Assembly: GCF_005893125.1 (NCBI RefSeq)
Contig: NZ_VCJS01000038.1
Span: 1-64,000, forward strand
From: Nonomuraea basaltis
GTDB lineage: Bacteria > Actinomycetota > Actinomycetes > Streptosporangiales > Streptosporangiaceae
Direction of reading: 5' to 3'
DNA: 64,000 bases
Shown here: one piece after another, positions 34,401-42,550 of the stretch
How positions within the stretch are numbered: the stretch's first letter is position 1
Layout: each line of letters starts with the position of its first letter
Made by a program: the position numbers and the translations under genes
Notes under the pieces: generated by a model
Databases searched by the model: none
What the model was told of the DNA's origin: nothing
Seen by the model: only the letters and a program-made list of their open reading frames with translations

Positions 34401-35266
34401 CCCGGTACGGCCAGCCGCTCCGCCAGCTCGGGAGGGCATGCCTCCCCGCCGAAGATGAGCAGCCGGATCCCGCCGAGGTGCTCGACCGGCCAGAGGGCGG
34501 CCAGCGTCGGCACGGTCGAGACGGCCGTGATGCGCTGAGCGGCCAGCCAGGGTCCCAGGTCCATCCCGGTGCGTACCAGGGCCCTGGGGGCGGGCACCAG
34601 GCAGGCGCCGTTCCGCCAGGCCAGCCACATCTCCTCGCACGAGGCGTCGAAGGCCACGGAGAGCCCGGCCAGCACCCGGTCGCCGGGGCCCAGCGGCCGC
34701 TCCGGCAGGAAGAGTCCCGCCTCGGCGTCGGCGAACGCGGCGGCGGACCGGTGGGTCACCGCGACGCCCTTCGGCTTGCCGGTGGACCCGGAGGTGAAGA
34801 TGATCCACGCGTCGTCGTCCGGTACGGGCGTCGCGGGAGCCGTCCTCGCGTCGCCGCGCACCGTCAGCTTGTCGGTGATGACGGCGTCGACCGCGGCCTC
34901 GGCGAAGACCAGTTCGGCCCGCTCGTCCGGGTCGTCGGCGTCGACGGGCACGTACGCGGCGCCGGCCGCGAGCACGGCGAGGATGGAGACGTACAGCTCG
35001 GCGGTGCCCGACGCGACGCGCACGCCGACCCTGGCGCCGCGGCCGATCCCGGCCTCCGCGAGCTCGGCGGCGATCCGGTCCACCTCGGCGCGCAACGCGC
35101 GGTAGTCGAGGCAGACGGTGCCGTCGTCGAGCGCGGGCGCCTCGGGATGCAGGCGCGCGGTCTCGTCGAGGATGTCGAGGAGCGTGCGGGGTGGCGGCGC
35201 CAGCAGGCCCGCGGGATAGATCGCGGACTCGGTTCTGGGGCGTAAATCAGCCAAGTTCTGACGCAA
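31427..35266 (-). CDS. Pls/PosA-type membrane NRPS (epsilon-poly-amino acid synthetase-like)
   Basis: 1,279 residues, similar to epsilon-poly-lysine synthetase (about 1,320). The A domain (about 1-510) has IFTSGSTGKPKG and YRSGD; T (about 525-595) has ADGGTSLAAARLVS. Six hydrophobic segments then alternate with three soluble domains carrying hexapeptide-like repeats (IGAGATVGSRATLLPGARIG; VGRGVELSTV; LEAGATLGPHGVVLP). This is the Pls/PosA C-terminal architecture, with no classical C or TE domain. Specificity residues read by eye are D-A-E-S-I-G-T-V-V, close to lysine codes. The start is TTG 35266 with GGGAG upstream. It probably makes a cationic isopeptide homopolymer or short oligomer at the membrane. 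Confidence 0.88.
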   Translation of the reverse strand: MRQNLADLRPRTESAIYPAGLLAPPPRTLLDILDETARLHPEAPALDDGTVCLDYRALRAEVDRIAAELAEAGIGRGARVGVRVASGTAELYVSILAVLAAGAAYVPVDADDPDERAELVFAEAAVDAVITDKLTVRGDARTAPATPVPDDDAWIIFTSGSTGKPKGVAVTHRSAAAFADAEAGLFLPERPLGPGDRVLAGLSVAFDASCEEMWLAWRNGACLVPAPRALVRTGMDLGPWLAAQRITAVSTVPTLAALWPVEHLGGIRLLIFGGEACPPELAERLAVPGREVWNTYGPTEATVVASAARLTGDGPVRIGLPLDGWDLAVIGGSGEPVAMGETGELVIGGVGLARYLDPVKDAEKYAPLPSLGWERAYRSGDLVRADPEGLIFVGRADDQVKLGGRRIELGEVDAALQALPGVTGAAAAVRTAGGGHQVLVGYVVTGPGFDAGEARELLADSLPAALVPRLAPVDSLPTRTSGKIDRDALPWPLAEPAAPAEELTPAEAMLAERWTGILGVAPEGPGADFFADGGTSLAAARLVSVLRPDYPDVAVGDVYAQPTLAGLARLLGARGERESARPPVVPMPRRAALAQSALMIPLLTAGAMRWIVLLAALGNLLAPPWAPALSWWWVALGGLAFVTPMGRMGLSAALARLLLRGVRPGSHPRGGSVHLRLWFAEQFAARLGVPDLASAPLMTWYARLLGAQIGADADLHSPPPITGLLKIGRGASVEQEVDLSGHWYDGDRLHLGEIRIGAGATVGSRATLLPGARIGKNAQVAPGSAIAGTVPSGELWAGVPAFRQGKSRRRRPPERAARSRLWAFLYGLTAIALSLLPVVAAGAGLAVLAAFARDARTLGAALTAALPAVPLATVTGMAAFALITLVSVRLLGLRLRPGHHPVHSRQAWQAWATGRLMASARVWLFPLYASVLTPAWLRALGMKVGRGVELSTVLALPTMTSVGDGAFLADDTMVAPYELDGGWMRIASARIGKRAFLGNSGMTAPGRKVPKDGLVGVLSATPKKAKSGSSYVGMPPMELRRTAEEGDRRRTYDPPARYKAARALVEAFRVVPAMFAVALAVLVAAAFEGLAARYGFAAAAALGGVVMLAAGVLAAAVATAAKWALVGRIRAGNRPLWSSFVWRNELADNFVEVLAAPWFAQPWLGTAPLNVWLRSLGARIGHGVTCDTYWLPEADLVSLGDGACVNRGCVLQTHLFHDRVMSMDAVTLEAGATLGPHGVVLPAARVGADTTIGPASLVMRGEAVPGRTRWFGNPISAWR

Positions 35267-35385
35267 ACGCTGCTCCCTGAGTCAGGCGGTCGGTGTCCCC
35301 TGAGGCATATGCCATGGGATCCGAATCATCCGCCACCGTCGTGGCGTTCGCGCCACCCCCGTGCCCAACGGCGCCGCCGCCCGTC

Positions 35386-37407
35386 CTATTCCGGTCGACC
35401 GCTGCCGATGACGGCGGGCTCCTCGGTGCGCTTGTCGCGGATGATGTCGAGGGTGAGCAGGGCGAGGTTGGCGGTGATGGCCGCACCGACGATCGCGGTG
35501 AGCGCGCCGGCCAGGCCCTCGCCGGCGTGGAAGCCCAGCCAGGCCCCCAGGAAGGATCCGGCCAGCGCCGCCGCCAGGCCCCGGTACCGGGTCCGGGGCG
35601 ACCAGTCGCGGTGGACCCAAGCCCAGTAGACGCCGAGCCCGATCGCGGTGCCCACGGATACCACGACCACGGCGAGGCTGCCGGCGAACACCGCCGGCCA
35701 CAGGCTCGACACGATCAGGACGGCCAGGCACCAGCCGCCGAGGCCTGCGATCAGGGGGGCGAGAGCGCGCAGCCAGGTGCTCGCCCCGGGCCCGAAGCCG
35801 CCCCGGCGACGGACTCTGCGGGCCATCCCGCCGAGCAGCGCGATCGCGATCAGGGCGAGGCCGGCCAGCGTACCGGCCAGGATCTTGGCGACGGTGGACA
35901 TGGTGAGGGCGCCGACCTCGAACTCGACCTCGCGCGTGTCGTACAGGGAGTCGTCGGCCTCTCCACGGTCGAAGAACGCGCTCAGCAACCGCTTGCCGGC
36001 GTCGGGCCGGTAGGCCCAGAAGTCGTCGGAGTGCCCGAGCTCGGCCAGGATCACCTGATGACCGTTCGGCAATGCGGGCAGCAACTCGTCGGTGGCGACC
36101 TGCGCCGGGGTCGAGAAGTCGACCGTGCCGCCGATCAGCAGCGTCTCCACCTCCGTCGGCCGCACCTGCCGGTAGGCCGCGTGGTCCGGGCTCGCCGGCC
36201 ACGCCTTGGTCAGCCGCCCGCCGGCCCACAGGAAGTCGGCGGCGGCGTTGCCGAGAATCGAGCCGGGATCGCCGCCGCTCCTGTAGTAGGCGTCGACCGC
36301 CTCCGCGTCGATCATGCCCGACGCGGCGAACTCGCCCCAGACGAACGACTCCGGGAAGACCAGGTCGGCCAGCACCGACAAGGCCCAGAACCCGCTCGGG
36401 TCGCCGCCGGCCGCCGCCAGCCAGGCGTCGATCATCGTCGGCGCGTTCAGCGGCGCGGCCGCCTCGGTCGTGTGGAACAGTCCCGACAACGTGGCCGTTC
36501 GGACGTTTCCCTCCTTGATCGGCAGGAGCCCCCAGCGGCCGGGCATGTCCGCCGCGGTGGCGCGCATGGCGGCGGCGAGATCGCCGGTACGTGCTGCGCA
36601 CCCGTCGTCTTTGCCGCACAGCCTGGCGTAGTGGCCGAGCTGGTCATCGGTGATCGCCGGATCCCACAGGAGGTGGCCGGGCGGGTTCACCGCGATCATC
36701 GCCGATCGGTGGATCGACTCGGGATGGCGCCAGGCGTAGATCATCGCTGTCCGGGTCCCCGCGCTCGAGCTGATCAGGTTGATCCGCTCGTAGCCCAGGG
36801 CCCGGCGCGCCGCTTCGAGGTCGTCGGCGCGCTGGGGCAGCGAGTAGCCGGCGAGATCGATGCCCTCCCCGGCCAGCCGCCGCGCGCAGCCGGCGAACGC
36901 CCCGGCGTACCGGCGCAACGACTCCTCGCCCGCGAAGTCGGCCGACCGCCGCAGCGCCGACGTCACCTCGGGGCAGTCGAGGACCGCCGACCCGTCGACG
37001 CCCCGGTAGCCGACGAGGACCACGTCGTGGCGGTCGGTCAGGCGGCTCGCGGCCGGGAACGACATGTTCGTGATGCCCGGGCCGCCTCCCAACCGGAAGA
37101 TCGGCTCCGCCGGATCACCGCCGGTGGCCCGGAGGCGGACCACCGGCAGCGCGATCAGGTTCGAGCCCGGATCCCGCCGGTTCTCCGGGACCGCCAGCGT
37201 GCCGCAGTCGGCCGCGAGGCTTCCCTCTTCGGTGTCGTACGTACACGGCCGCAGGGTCAGATCGCCGGGCCGCGCGCCCGCGGGCACCGCCGGTCGAGAG
37301 CCGTCCGGCAGTCCCAGGTAGGCGAGCCCGGCCGCCATGAGCCCGATCACCGCCAGAGCCACGATCCGGGCGCCGGTGAAACCTCGTAATTGCGGCCGCA
37401 GAGCCAT
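35386..37407 (-). CDS. Membrane-anchored alpha/beta hydrolase (TAP/prolyl aminopeptidase-like)
   Basis: 673 residues from ATG 37407 with AGAGGGAT upstream. An N-terminal membrane anchor (VALAVIGLMAAGLAYLGL) is followed by an extracytoplasmic hydrolase domain. This shows an oxyanion region FRLGGGPGITN, the elbow NLISSSAGTRTA (Ser nucleophile; the first Gly of GxSxG is Ser), an Asp in GTVDFSTP and a His in LGHSDDFWA. Four or five C-terminal transmembrane helices (from about residue 510) complete it. Serine hydrolases of this type release N-terminal residues from peptides. It lies upstream of the Pls-like gene on the same strand, about 120 bases away, so co-expression is possible but not certain. 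Confidence 0.75.
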   Translation of the reverse strand: MALRPQLRGFTGARIVALAVIGLMAAGLAYLGLPDGSRPAVPAGARPGDLTLRPCTYDTEEGSLAADCGTLAVPENRRDPGSNLIALPVVRLRATGGDPAEPIFRLGGGPGITNMSFPAASRLTDRHDVVLVGYRGVDGSAVLDCPEVTSALRRSADFAGEESLRRYAGAFAGCARRLAGEGIDLAGYSLPQRADDLEAARRALGYERINLISSSAGTRTAMIYAWRHPESIHRSAMIAVNPPGHLLWDPAITDDQLGHYARLCGKDDGCAARTGDLAAAMRATAADMPGRWGLLPIKEGNVRTATLSGLFHTTEAAAPLNAPTMIDAWLAAAGGDPSGFWALSVLADLVFPESFVWGEFAASGMIDAEAVDAYYRSGGDPGSILGNAAADFLWAGGRLTKAWPASPDHAAYRQVRPTEVETLLIGGTVDFSTPAQVATDELLPALPNGHQVILAELGHSDDFWAYRPDAGKRLLSAFFDRGEADDSLYDTREVEFEVGALTMSTVAKILAGTLAGLALIAIALLGGMARRVRRRGGFGPGASTWLRALAPLIAGLGGWCLAVLIVSSLWPAVFAGSLAVVVVSVGTAIGLGVYWAWVHRDWSPRTRYRGLAAALAGSFLGAWLGFHAGEGLAGALTAIVGAAITANLALLTLDIIRDKRTEEPAVIGSGRPE

Positions 37408-37462
37408 GGCGATCCCTCTGGTGCGAGTGAAGTGGGAGGGGCGACGCTTCGCCCCGCGTCGC

Positions 37463-37482
37463 GACTCGATCGGAATCGAGTC
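37463..37482. terminator. Stem-loop between the GNAT and hydrolase genes
   Basis: GACTCGAT (37463-37470), loop CGGA, ATCGAGTC (37475-37482). It lies downstream of the minus-strand GNAT stop and upstream of the hydrolase start. It could end GNAT transcription or be an operator for the hydrolase. There is no U-rich tract. Confidence 0.4.
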
Positions 37483-37604
37483 TGGTGCGGGCACCTCCCC
37501 GGCTCATTGCCGCCACCCGGTGTATCCGAGGTAGGGAGAGCCTTACCCGACGAGGACCTGCCGCTCTTCCAGCGGGCGCAGGGCCTGGCCGGGGGCAGCG
37601 GCGT

Positions 37605-38513
37605 TCACGTCACCGGAGAGCTCACCTGCGACCGCTCGCCATTCGCGAGCGGCTCGTATCGGGCGCGCCGGGCGATGACGGAGAATCCGAGACGCTGGAA
37701 GAGGGCGGCGGACGCGGGGTTGTTGACGTTGATGTCCAGGAAGACCTCGGTGTCGCCATGACGGCGCATGCGTTCCATGGCGGTGGCGGCGAGTGCCCTT
37801 CCGAGGCCGCCCCGCCGCCATTCCGGTATGGAGCCGACCTGGACCAGAAACCCTTCCGCGCAGGCCACGAAGCCGGCGGGCGTCCCGTCGGCTGTTCGCG
37901 CCACCAGGGAGCACTGGGGCAGGAACTCGTCGTCGACCAGCCAGTCGATCCACTGCTCTTGCGACCAGCCGGGAAAGCCGGGACGATCCGCAAAAGAAGC
38001 CTGGTAGGCCTCATAGAAAGCGCCTTGATTGTTCGCCGTCCATTCCTCGAGCCGAATGCCCTGGGGAAGGGGAATTTGCGAAAGGGGACGCGTCAGGTCG
38101 CATCGGCAGACATCTTCGGCGAACGTCTGCCGGAGACCCCGCGACAGGAAAAGCTCATGGGCCTCCTGCGTCAGCGACTCGGTCTCCACCTGGAGGCGTT
38201 CTGATTGCCGCTTCGCCACGTCGAGTAGCCGGTCGAGGAGGCTGGACCCCAGGCCGCGCCCGCGGTGAGCGGGATCGACCAGCGCGGCTATGGCGGACGC
38301 CGCCTTCATGGGACGCACCGCTCCACAAGCGAGCAGCTCACCGTCGCCGAAGGCGCCCACGGCGGTTACTCCGGCACCGGCGTATCGCCGCGCCAGAAAG
38401 CCCGGCGATGTGGTCGCCCGGAGCCCGCCATCGCGCACCATGCACCTGCGGGCGAGATCGGCGATCTCCGCGATGTTCCCGTCGGCCAGCGCGGCCCATT
38501 CGACGTTCACCAT
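37605..38513 (-). CDS. Double-GNAT N-acetyltransferase
   Basis: 302 residues from ATG 38513, with GAGAGGAAA well placed upstream. Two GNAT folds are visible: the first has ALVDPAHRGRGLGSSLLDRL, the second IPEWRRGGLGRALAATAMERM. Both carry acetyl-CoA loops (R-G-x-G-L/R-G). FLDINVNNPASAALFQRLGF is the usual GNAT end. Tandem GNATs include mycothiol synthase and antibiotic acetyltransferases; nothing here decides the substrate. It is a single gene with its own leader. Confidence 0.8.
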   Translation of the reverse strand: MVNVEWAALADGNIAEIADLARRCMVRDGGLRATTSPGFLARRYAGAGVTAVGAFGDGELLACGAVRPMKAASAIAALVDPAHRGRGLGSSLLDRLLDVAKRQSERLQVETESLTQEAHELFLSRGLRQTFAEDVCRCDLTRPLSQIPLPQGIRLEEWTANNQGAFYEAYQASFADRPGFPGWSQEQWIDWLVDDEFLPQCSLVARTADGTPAGFVACAEGFLVQVGSIPEWRRGGLGRALAATAMERMRRHGDTEVFLDINVNNPASAALFQRLGFSVIARRARYEPLANGERSQVSSPVT

Positions 38514-38771
38514 CGATTTCCTCTCCATGGGGGCGATAAGCATATTGGCGAGCGTGCGAGAAAGCGTTCCATTATCCGTTCGTGCCGGCCGTCCTGGCGG
38601 CGTCGCGCCGGTTGGTGGCCTCGTCCAGCAGGAGCGCCTTGGGGCGGTGCGGCGCGGGTCGAGGACACGGCTGCCGGCACACCGGCCGGCGCCCGCGAGC
38701 CTCCTGGCCCTTGTGGATACTTACCGTTACGTTCGAATACCGAAAGCAGTCGATCGTGATGGGGGATCAAG

Positions 38772-38954
38772 ATGACTCAGAGCTTTGGTGCGGGCTCCGC
38801 CGGCGACACCGTGCAGAATGTCGTACGTTCGATAACGGAGTTTCTCCAGCAGGCCGGCGAGCGCCAGGACGTGCCGCAGGACATCCGCGACCGTGCCCGC
38901 GAGCTGCAGGCGGGCCTGACGCAGGTGTCCGGCGGACCGTCGATGTCGTTCTAG
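38772..38954 (+). CDS. Small 60-residue protein, unknown
   Basis: ATG 38772 has GGGGGATC close upstream. The peptide starts MTQSFGAGSAGDTVQNVV, is predicted mostly helical, and is charged in the middle (DIRDRARELQAG). Codon third positions are G/C-rich. No family is recognised. It lies alone, 160 bases before the GntR gene. Confidence 0.55.
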   Translation: MTQSFGAGSAGDTVQNVVRSITEFLQQAGERQDVPQDIRDRARELQAGLTQVSGGPSMSF

Positions 38955-39051
38955 GCGCTAGCCCGCCTGCCCGGTCTCGGAAACTCGGCGGCCTTCGCGG
39001 TCCAACGCGGAGGCCGCTTTCAGGCGCGCCCACTCGGCACAATATGCTGAA

Positions 39052-39062
39052 CAACATTGTTG
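39052..39062. promoter_or_regulatory. Palindrome upstream of the GntR gene
   Basis: CAACA-T-TGTTG, a perfect 11-bp inverted repeat 56 bases before the GntR start. Its size and position suit an autoregulatory GntR/FCD operator. Confidence 0.45.
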
Positions 39063-39117
39063 CCCATCTGTCGCCCTAGGTTTAGCCTCGTCAGGCATTC
39101 ACAGAGAAGGGCGACCC

Positions 39118-39813
39118 ATGCCGCACGAAGACGGCCCGATCAGCGGTGAGCAGGCAAAACAGCACGCGCTCGCGGGACTGCGCGAGGCCATCACGCAGGG
39201 CGACATGGTGCCCGCCCAGCGCCTCGTCGAGAGCGAGCTCGCGGAGCGGTTCGGGGTGACCCGGGGGAGCATCCGGGCCGCGCTGATCGACCTGACCGCC
39301 GAAGGGCTGGTCGAGCGCATTCGCAACCGGGGCGCCCGGGTGCGGGTCGTCAGCGTCGAGGAGGCGGTCGCCATCACCGAGTGCCGGATGGTCCTCGAAG
39401 GGCTGTGCGCGGCCAAGGCGGCGGCGCGGGTCACCGACGAGCAGCTGTCGGAGCTCACGGCCCTGGGCGAGGCGATGGTCAAGGCGGTCGCCGACGGCGA
39501 GCCGCTGACGTACTCGGCGCTCAACCGCGAGCTGCACGCCTGCGTCCGCGACATCTCCGGGCAACGACCGGCGGTCGAGTTGCTGGAGCGGCTCAACGCC
39601 CAGCTGGTCCGGCACCGGTTCCAGCTCGCCCTGCGGCCCGGGCGGCCGCAGCAGTCCCTCAGCGAGCACCTGGCGCTGATCGAGGCGATCCGCACCCGCG
39701 ACCCGGAGGCGGCCCAGGCCGCCGCGCACGCCCACCTGGCCAGCGTCATCGAGGCCCTGCGCGCACATGCACGCGATCAAGCAGACACCCGCGGCACCCC
39801 TTCTCCCGCCTGA
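39118..39813 (+). CDS. GntR-family regulator, FCD (FadR) subfamily
   Basis: The 231-residue protein has a winged HTH (RLVESELAERFGVTRGSIRAAL) and an all-helical FCD effector domain (about 80-220). Candidate metal or ligand residues include ECRMVLEGL, NRELHACV and the H in SEHLALIEAI. FCD regulators respond to organic acids. ATG 39118 follows AGAGAAGGG. No catabolic gene is adjacent on the same strand, so the target is unclear; the box operon begins some kilobases away. Confidence 0.85.
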   Translation: MPHEDGPISGEQAKQHALAGLREAITQGDMVPAQRLVESELAERFGVTRGSIRAALIDLTAEGLVERIRNRGARVRVVSVEEAVAITECRMVLEGLCAAKAAARVTDEQLSELTALGEAMVKAVADGEPLTYSALNRELHACVRDISGQRPAVELLERLNAQLVRHRFQLALRPGRPQQSLSEHLALIEAIRTRDPEAAQAAAHAHLASVIEALRAHARDQADTRGTPSPA

Positions 39814-39882
39814 GTCGCCGCGCGCCGGCGCGCTCATCCGGCGCCCGGCTGGACGGCCACGGTCGACCGCGCGATCGGTGCC

Positions 39883-40266
39883 TCAGCCCGCCGGCCGCCA
39901 CCGGCTGCGGTGCGGCCCGGCGCGCTGGTCGTCTTCGCCTCCCACGTAGCGGTAGACCTCCACGTCGTCGATGATCACCAAGCCCTCGGTGACGAGCTCG
40001 TCGAGCTCGGCGAGGAAGCCGGTGATCTTGGGTTTGGCGTCCACGATGACGATCGCGATCGGGAGGTCGTCGCCGAGCGAGAGCAGGTGGGGAGTATGGA
40101 TGCGGGAGGAGGCGCCATACCCCTCCAGCCCGCGGAACACGCTCGCGCCGGCCAGTCCCTTCTTGTGGGCTCGGTGGACGATCTCGGCGTACAGCGGCTT
40201 GTGGTGGTACTGGTCCGACTGCCCGATGAAGATCGTCAGCCGGGCCGCCGGTCCGTGCAGTCTCAT
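39883..40266 (-). CDS. DUF190-family (PII-like fold) protein
   Basis: 127 residues from ATG 40266. [20 protein letters not shown] and [19 protein letters not shown] are the DUF190 signature, followed by [14 protein letters not shown] and EVYRYV. DUF190 proteins adopt a ferredoxin-like, PII-like trimer fold and often accompany CrcB fluoride channels. It is divergent from a close paralogue at 40411-40752. Confidence 0.85.
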   Translation of the reverse strand: MRLHGPAARLTIFIGQSDQYHHKPLYAEIVHRAHKKGLAGASVFRGLEGYGASSRIHTPHLLSLGDDLPIAIVIVDAKPKITGFLAELDELVTEGLVIIDDVEVYRYVGGEDDQRAGPHRSRWRPAG

Positions 40267-40410
40267 GGGCGGTGTCCTCTCGCCGCTGGCTCGGCCGGCA
40301 GGCCGTTCAGACCGGCCGCTCACCGGTCACGTTCCCATCCCGCGCGGCGGGCATCCGTCCTCTTACCTGCGGCGCACAATGAGAACAGGCACGTGTCAGG
40401 AGGCGAGCCA

Positions 40411-40752
40411 ATGAGGCTGTACGGCAGAGCCACCCGGCTGACGATCCTCGTGGGCGAGGACGACCAGTACGGCCACCGCCCGCTCTACACCGAGATCGTG
40501 CACCGCGCCCACGCGCGAGGGCTGGCCGGGGCCAGCGTGTTCCGCGGATTCGAGGGCTTCGGCGCGGCGTCGCGCGTGCACACCACCCGCATCCTGTCCC
40601 TCAGCGAGGACCTGCCCATCGCCGTCGTCATCGTGGACACCGAGGAGAAGATCTCCGAGTTCGTCGCGCAACTGGACGAGCTGGTCGCCGAGGGACTGAT
40701 CATCAAGGATCCCGTCGAGGTCTATCGCTACGCGGGCGGGGGCACCGCATGA
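40411..40752 (+). CDS. DUF190-family (PII-like fold) protein, paralogue
   Basis: 113 residues from ATG 40411 with AGGAGG upstream. It is about two-thirds identical by eye to the divergent neighbour, with the same [18 protein letters not shown] and [18 protein letters not shown] segments. The C-terminus is shorter. No crcB gene is visible near either copy, so the fluoride link seen elsewhere is not supported here. Confidence 0.85.
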   Translation: MRLYGRATRLTILVGEDDQYGHRPLYTEIVHRAHARGLAGASVFRGFEGFGAASRVHTTRILSLSEDLPIAVVIVDTEEKISEFVAQLDELVAEGLIIKDPVEVYRYAGGGTA

Positions 40753-40806
40753 CCTTGCCGCTCACAGCGGCCCTGGGCAACGCGGAGCACCGTCCCAGGT
40801 GACGGG

Positions 40807-41256
40807 TCAGGGGCGCGGCCAGGGTCGTCCGGAGAGGCGCTCGATGGCGGTGTTGAACCGTTTGAGGCAGCCGGCCAAGGTGGCGACCTCCTCGGGCGTC
40901 CAGTCGGCCAGGATGCTCTCGAAGGTATGGGTGCGCTCATCCCGCTCGGCGTCGAGGCGGCGCTCGCCTTCGCCGGTGATGCGGAACTTGCGGGCGATGC
41001 CCCCTTCCGGGTCGGGGATGCGTTCGACCAGTCCGGACCGCATCAAGGCGGCGGTCTGCCGGTTGAGGGTGGAGACGTCCAGGTCGAAGGCGTCGCTGAG
41101 CTGTCCGATGGACATCGGGCCCTGCATGCGGATGCGGCTGAGCAGGATGTAGGCGCTGCGGTCCAGCCGCTCGCCGTCCAGCTTGGCGTGGGCCAGGTGG
41201 ACGTGCCGTCCGAGCAGCATGGTCTCGTACTCGATCAAGTAAGCGAGCTCGTCCAT
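40807..41256 (-). CDS. MarR-family transcriptional regulator
   Basis: 149 residues from ATG 41256 (MDELAYLIEYETMLLG). The winged HTH includes MSIGQLSDAFDLDVSTLNRQTAAL and a wing with RKFRITGEGERRL. The frame continues upstream into the operator array, giving a Met/His/Cys-rich leader that I reject as coding. Divergent from the dehydrogenase at 41406, with three evenly spaced dyads between, it is the probable repressor of that gene and of itself. Confidence 0.87.
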   Translation of the reverse strand: MDELAYLIEYETMLLGRHVHLAHAKLDGERLDRSAYILLSRIRMQGPMSIGQLSDAFDLDVSTLNRQTAALMRSGLVERIPDPEGGIARKFRITGEGERRLDAERDERTHTFESILADWTPEEVATLAGCLKRFNTAIERLSGRPWPRP

Positions 41257-41327
41257 GCCGGTCCTTCTCCCGATCTGCGCGACTCCGAGGTTCTGCCTGG
41301 GCACGTCGGTATGTATACCACAATTCA

Positions 41328-41378
41328 TGTGCATCGCGCATATATTGTGCATCACGCACATGATGTGTAACGTGCACA
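41328..41378. promoter_or_regulatory. Three 15-bp dyads at exact 18-bp spacing (MarR operator array)
   Basis: TGTGCATCGCGCATA (41328-41342), TGTGCATCACGCACA (41346-41360) and TGTGTAACGTGCACA (41364-41378). The middle copy has perfect five-base arms; the outer ones each have one mismatch. The array occupies the divergent region between the MarR gene and the dehydrogenase gene. Confidence 0.75.
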
Positions 41379-41405
41379 TCACCGTCGAGCAGGAAGAGGA
41401 CCCTC

Positions 41406-42449
41406 ATGCCAACCATGAAGTCAGTACAGACCAGCGCGGCCGGCGCGGTCGAAGTGGTAGACCTCGAGCGCCCGGCCCCCGGCCCCGGCGACGTGCTGCT
41501 GCGGATACGCGCGTGCGGCATCTGCGGCACCGACGTGAGCTTCGTGCAGATGGGCGGCATGCCGCTGGGCCCGGACGGACGTACGGCGGCGCTGCCTCTG
41601 GGGCACGAGCCGGCAGGCGAGGTCATCGAGGTCGGAGCGGACGTCACCGGCCTCAAGGTGGGCGACCGCGTCGTCGTCAACCCGATGGCCGCCCCCTCCG
41701 GCATCATCGGCAACGGCGGCGCACTGGGCGCCATGCGCGAGTACCTGCTCATCGAGGACGCCGTCGTCGGCAAGAGCCTTGCGGTGTTCCCCGACACGGT
41801 CCCCTTCGACGTGGCCGCTCTCAACGAGCCCATGGCGGTGGCGCGGCACTGCGTCAACCGGTCCGAGGCGCGGGCGACGGACAAGGTCGTGGTGTTCGGG
41901 GCCGGTCCCATCGGGCTGGGCGCGGCGATCTGGCTGAAGCTCCGCGGGGTCGAGCACGTCGCCGTGGCCGACGTCATCCCCTCGCGCCTCGAGAAGGCGC
42001 TGGCCGTCGGGGCGGACGCCGTCATCGACTCCTCCCGCGAGGACGTGACGGCACGCCTCACGGAGCTGCACGGCACGGGGGCCAACGCCCTCGGCGCGGC
42101 CCGCCCGGGCACCGACATCTACATCGACGCGGCAGGCGTCCCCGCGGTCGTCAACACCGCGCTGGCCTCGGCCAAGTGGGGGGCGAAGCTCGTCATGGTG
42201 GCGGCGCACAAGAAGATGGCGCCCATCGACATCGCCGCGATGCTCAGGAGCGAAATGACCTTCACGGCGTCCATGGGGTACCCCACCGAGATCTTCGAGG
42301 TCACCCCGGAACTCGCCGAGCACTGGGAGCGCTTCGCGAAGCTGATCAGCCACCGCGTGCCCTTCCCCGACGTCGAGCGGGCGTTCCAGCTCGCGCTGAC
42401 GCCGGGAGCGGCCGAGAAGGTGGTCGTGACCTTCGACGACCAGCGGTAG
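41406..42449 (+). CDS. Medium-chain zinc-type alcohol dehydrogenase
   Basis: The 347-residue MDR protein has a catalytic zinc Cys in RACGICGTDVSF, the GHEPAGEVIEVG motif (His and Glu), and a Rossmann VFGAGPIGLGAAIW. The four-Cys structural zinc loop is absent, as in some sorbitol/threonine dehydrogenase-like members. ATG 41406 follows AGGAAGAGG. It is divergent from the MarR regulator, whose ligand is probably its substrate or a related compound. It lies next to the aromatic catabolic region, but no direct link is shown. The substrate is not predictable. Confidence 0.82.
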   Translation: MPTMKSVQTSAAGAVEVVDLERPAPGPGDVLLRIRACGICGTDVSFVQMGGMPLGPDGRTAALPLGHEPAGEVIEVGADVTGLKVGDRVVVNPMAAPSGIIGNGGALGAMREYLLIEDAVVGKSLAVFPDTVPFDVAALNEPMAVARHCVNRSEARATDKVVVFGAGPIGLGAAIWLKLRGVEHVAVADVIPSRLEKALAVGADAVIDSSREDVTARLTELHGTGANALGAARPGTDIYIDAAGVPAVVNTALASAKWGAKLVMVAAHKKMAPIDIAAMLRSEMTFTASMGYPTEIFEVTPELAEHWERFAKLISHRVPFPDVERAFQLALTPGAAEKVVVTFDDQR

Positions 42450-42500
42450 GCCGGGCCCGGTTCAGCAGCTCGGCCCGCGTGACTGCCGCCCAGTTTTACT

Positions 42501-42535
42501 CTACATTGGTATTGCGACGCATCATGAGAATGTAG
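42501..42535. promoter_or_regulatory. Candidate operator upstream of the enoyl-CoA hydratase
   Basis: CTACATT (42501-42507) and AATGTAG (42529-42535) are inverted. Within this lies GTATTGCG-N13-ATGTAG (42509-42535), a pattern repeated with the same spacing at 53172-53198 upstream of the box operon. It may be a shared regulator site of the catabolic island. Confidence 0.45.
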
Positions 42536-42550
42536 TGGATACTGGTTGGG

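Noticed and set aside
32558-35245. 895-codon plus-strand open frame opposite the Pls-like gene
   Set aside because: Shadow of a high-G+C coding strand. The minus strand encodes A, T and membrane domains with all motifs.
41328-41378. Possible CRISPR-like array
   Set aside because: Units are 15 bp with 3-bp gaps and internal dyad symmetry, far too short for repeats and spacers. An operator array explains them.
41257-41382. Met/His/Cys-rich N-terminal extension of the MarR protein
   Set aside because: The apparent peptide is only the translation of the operator array. The MarR fold begins at ATG 41256.
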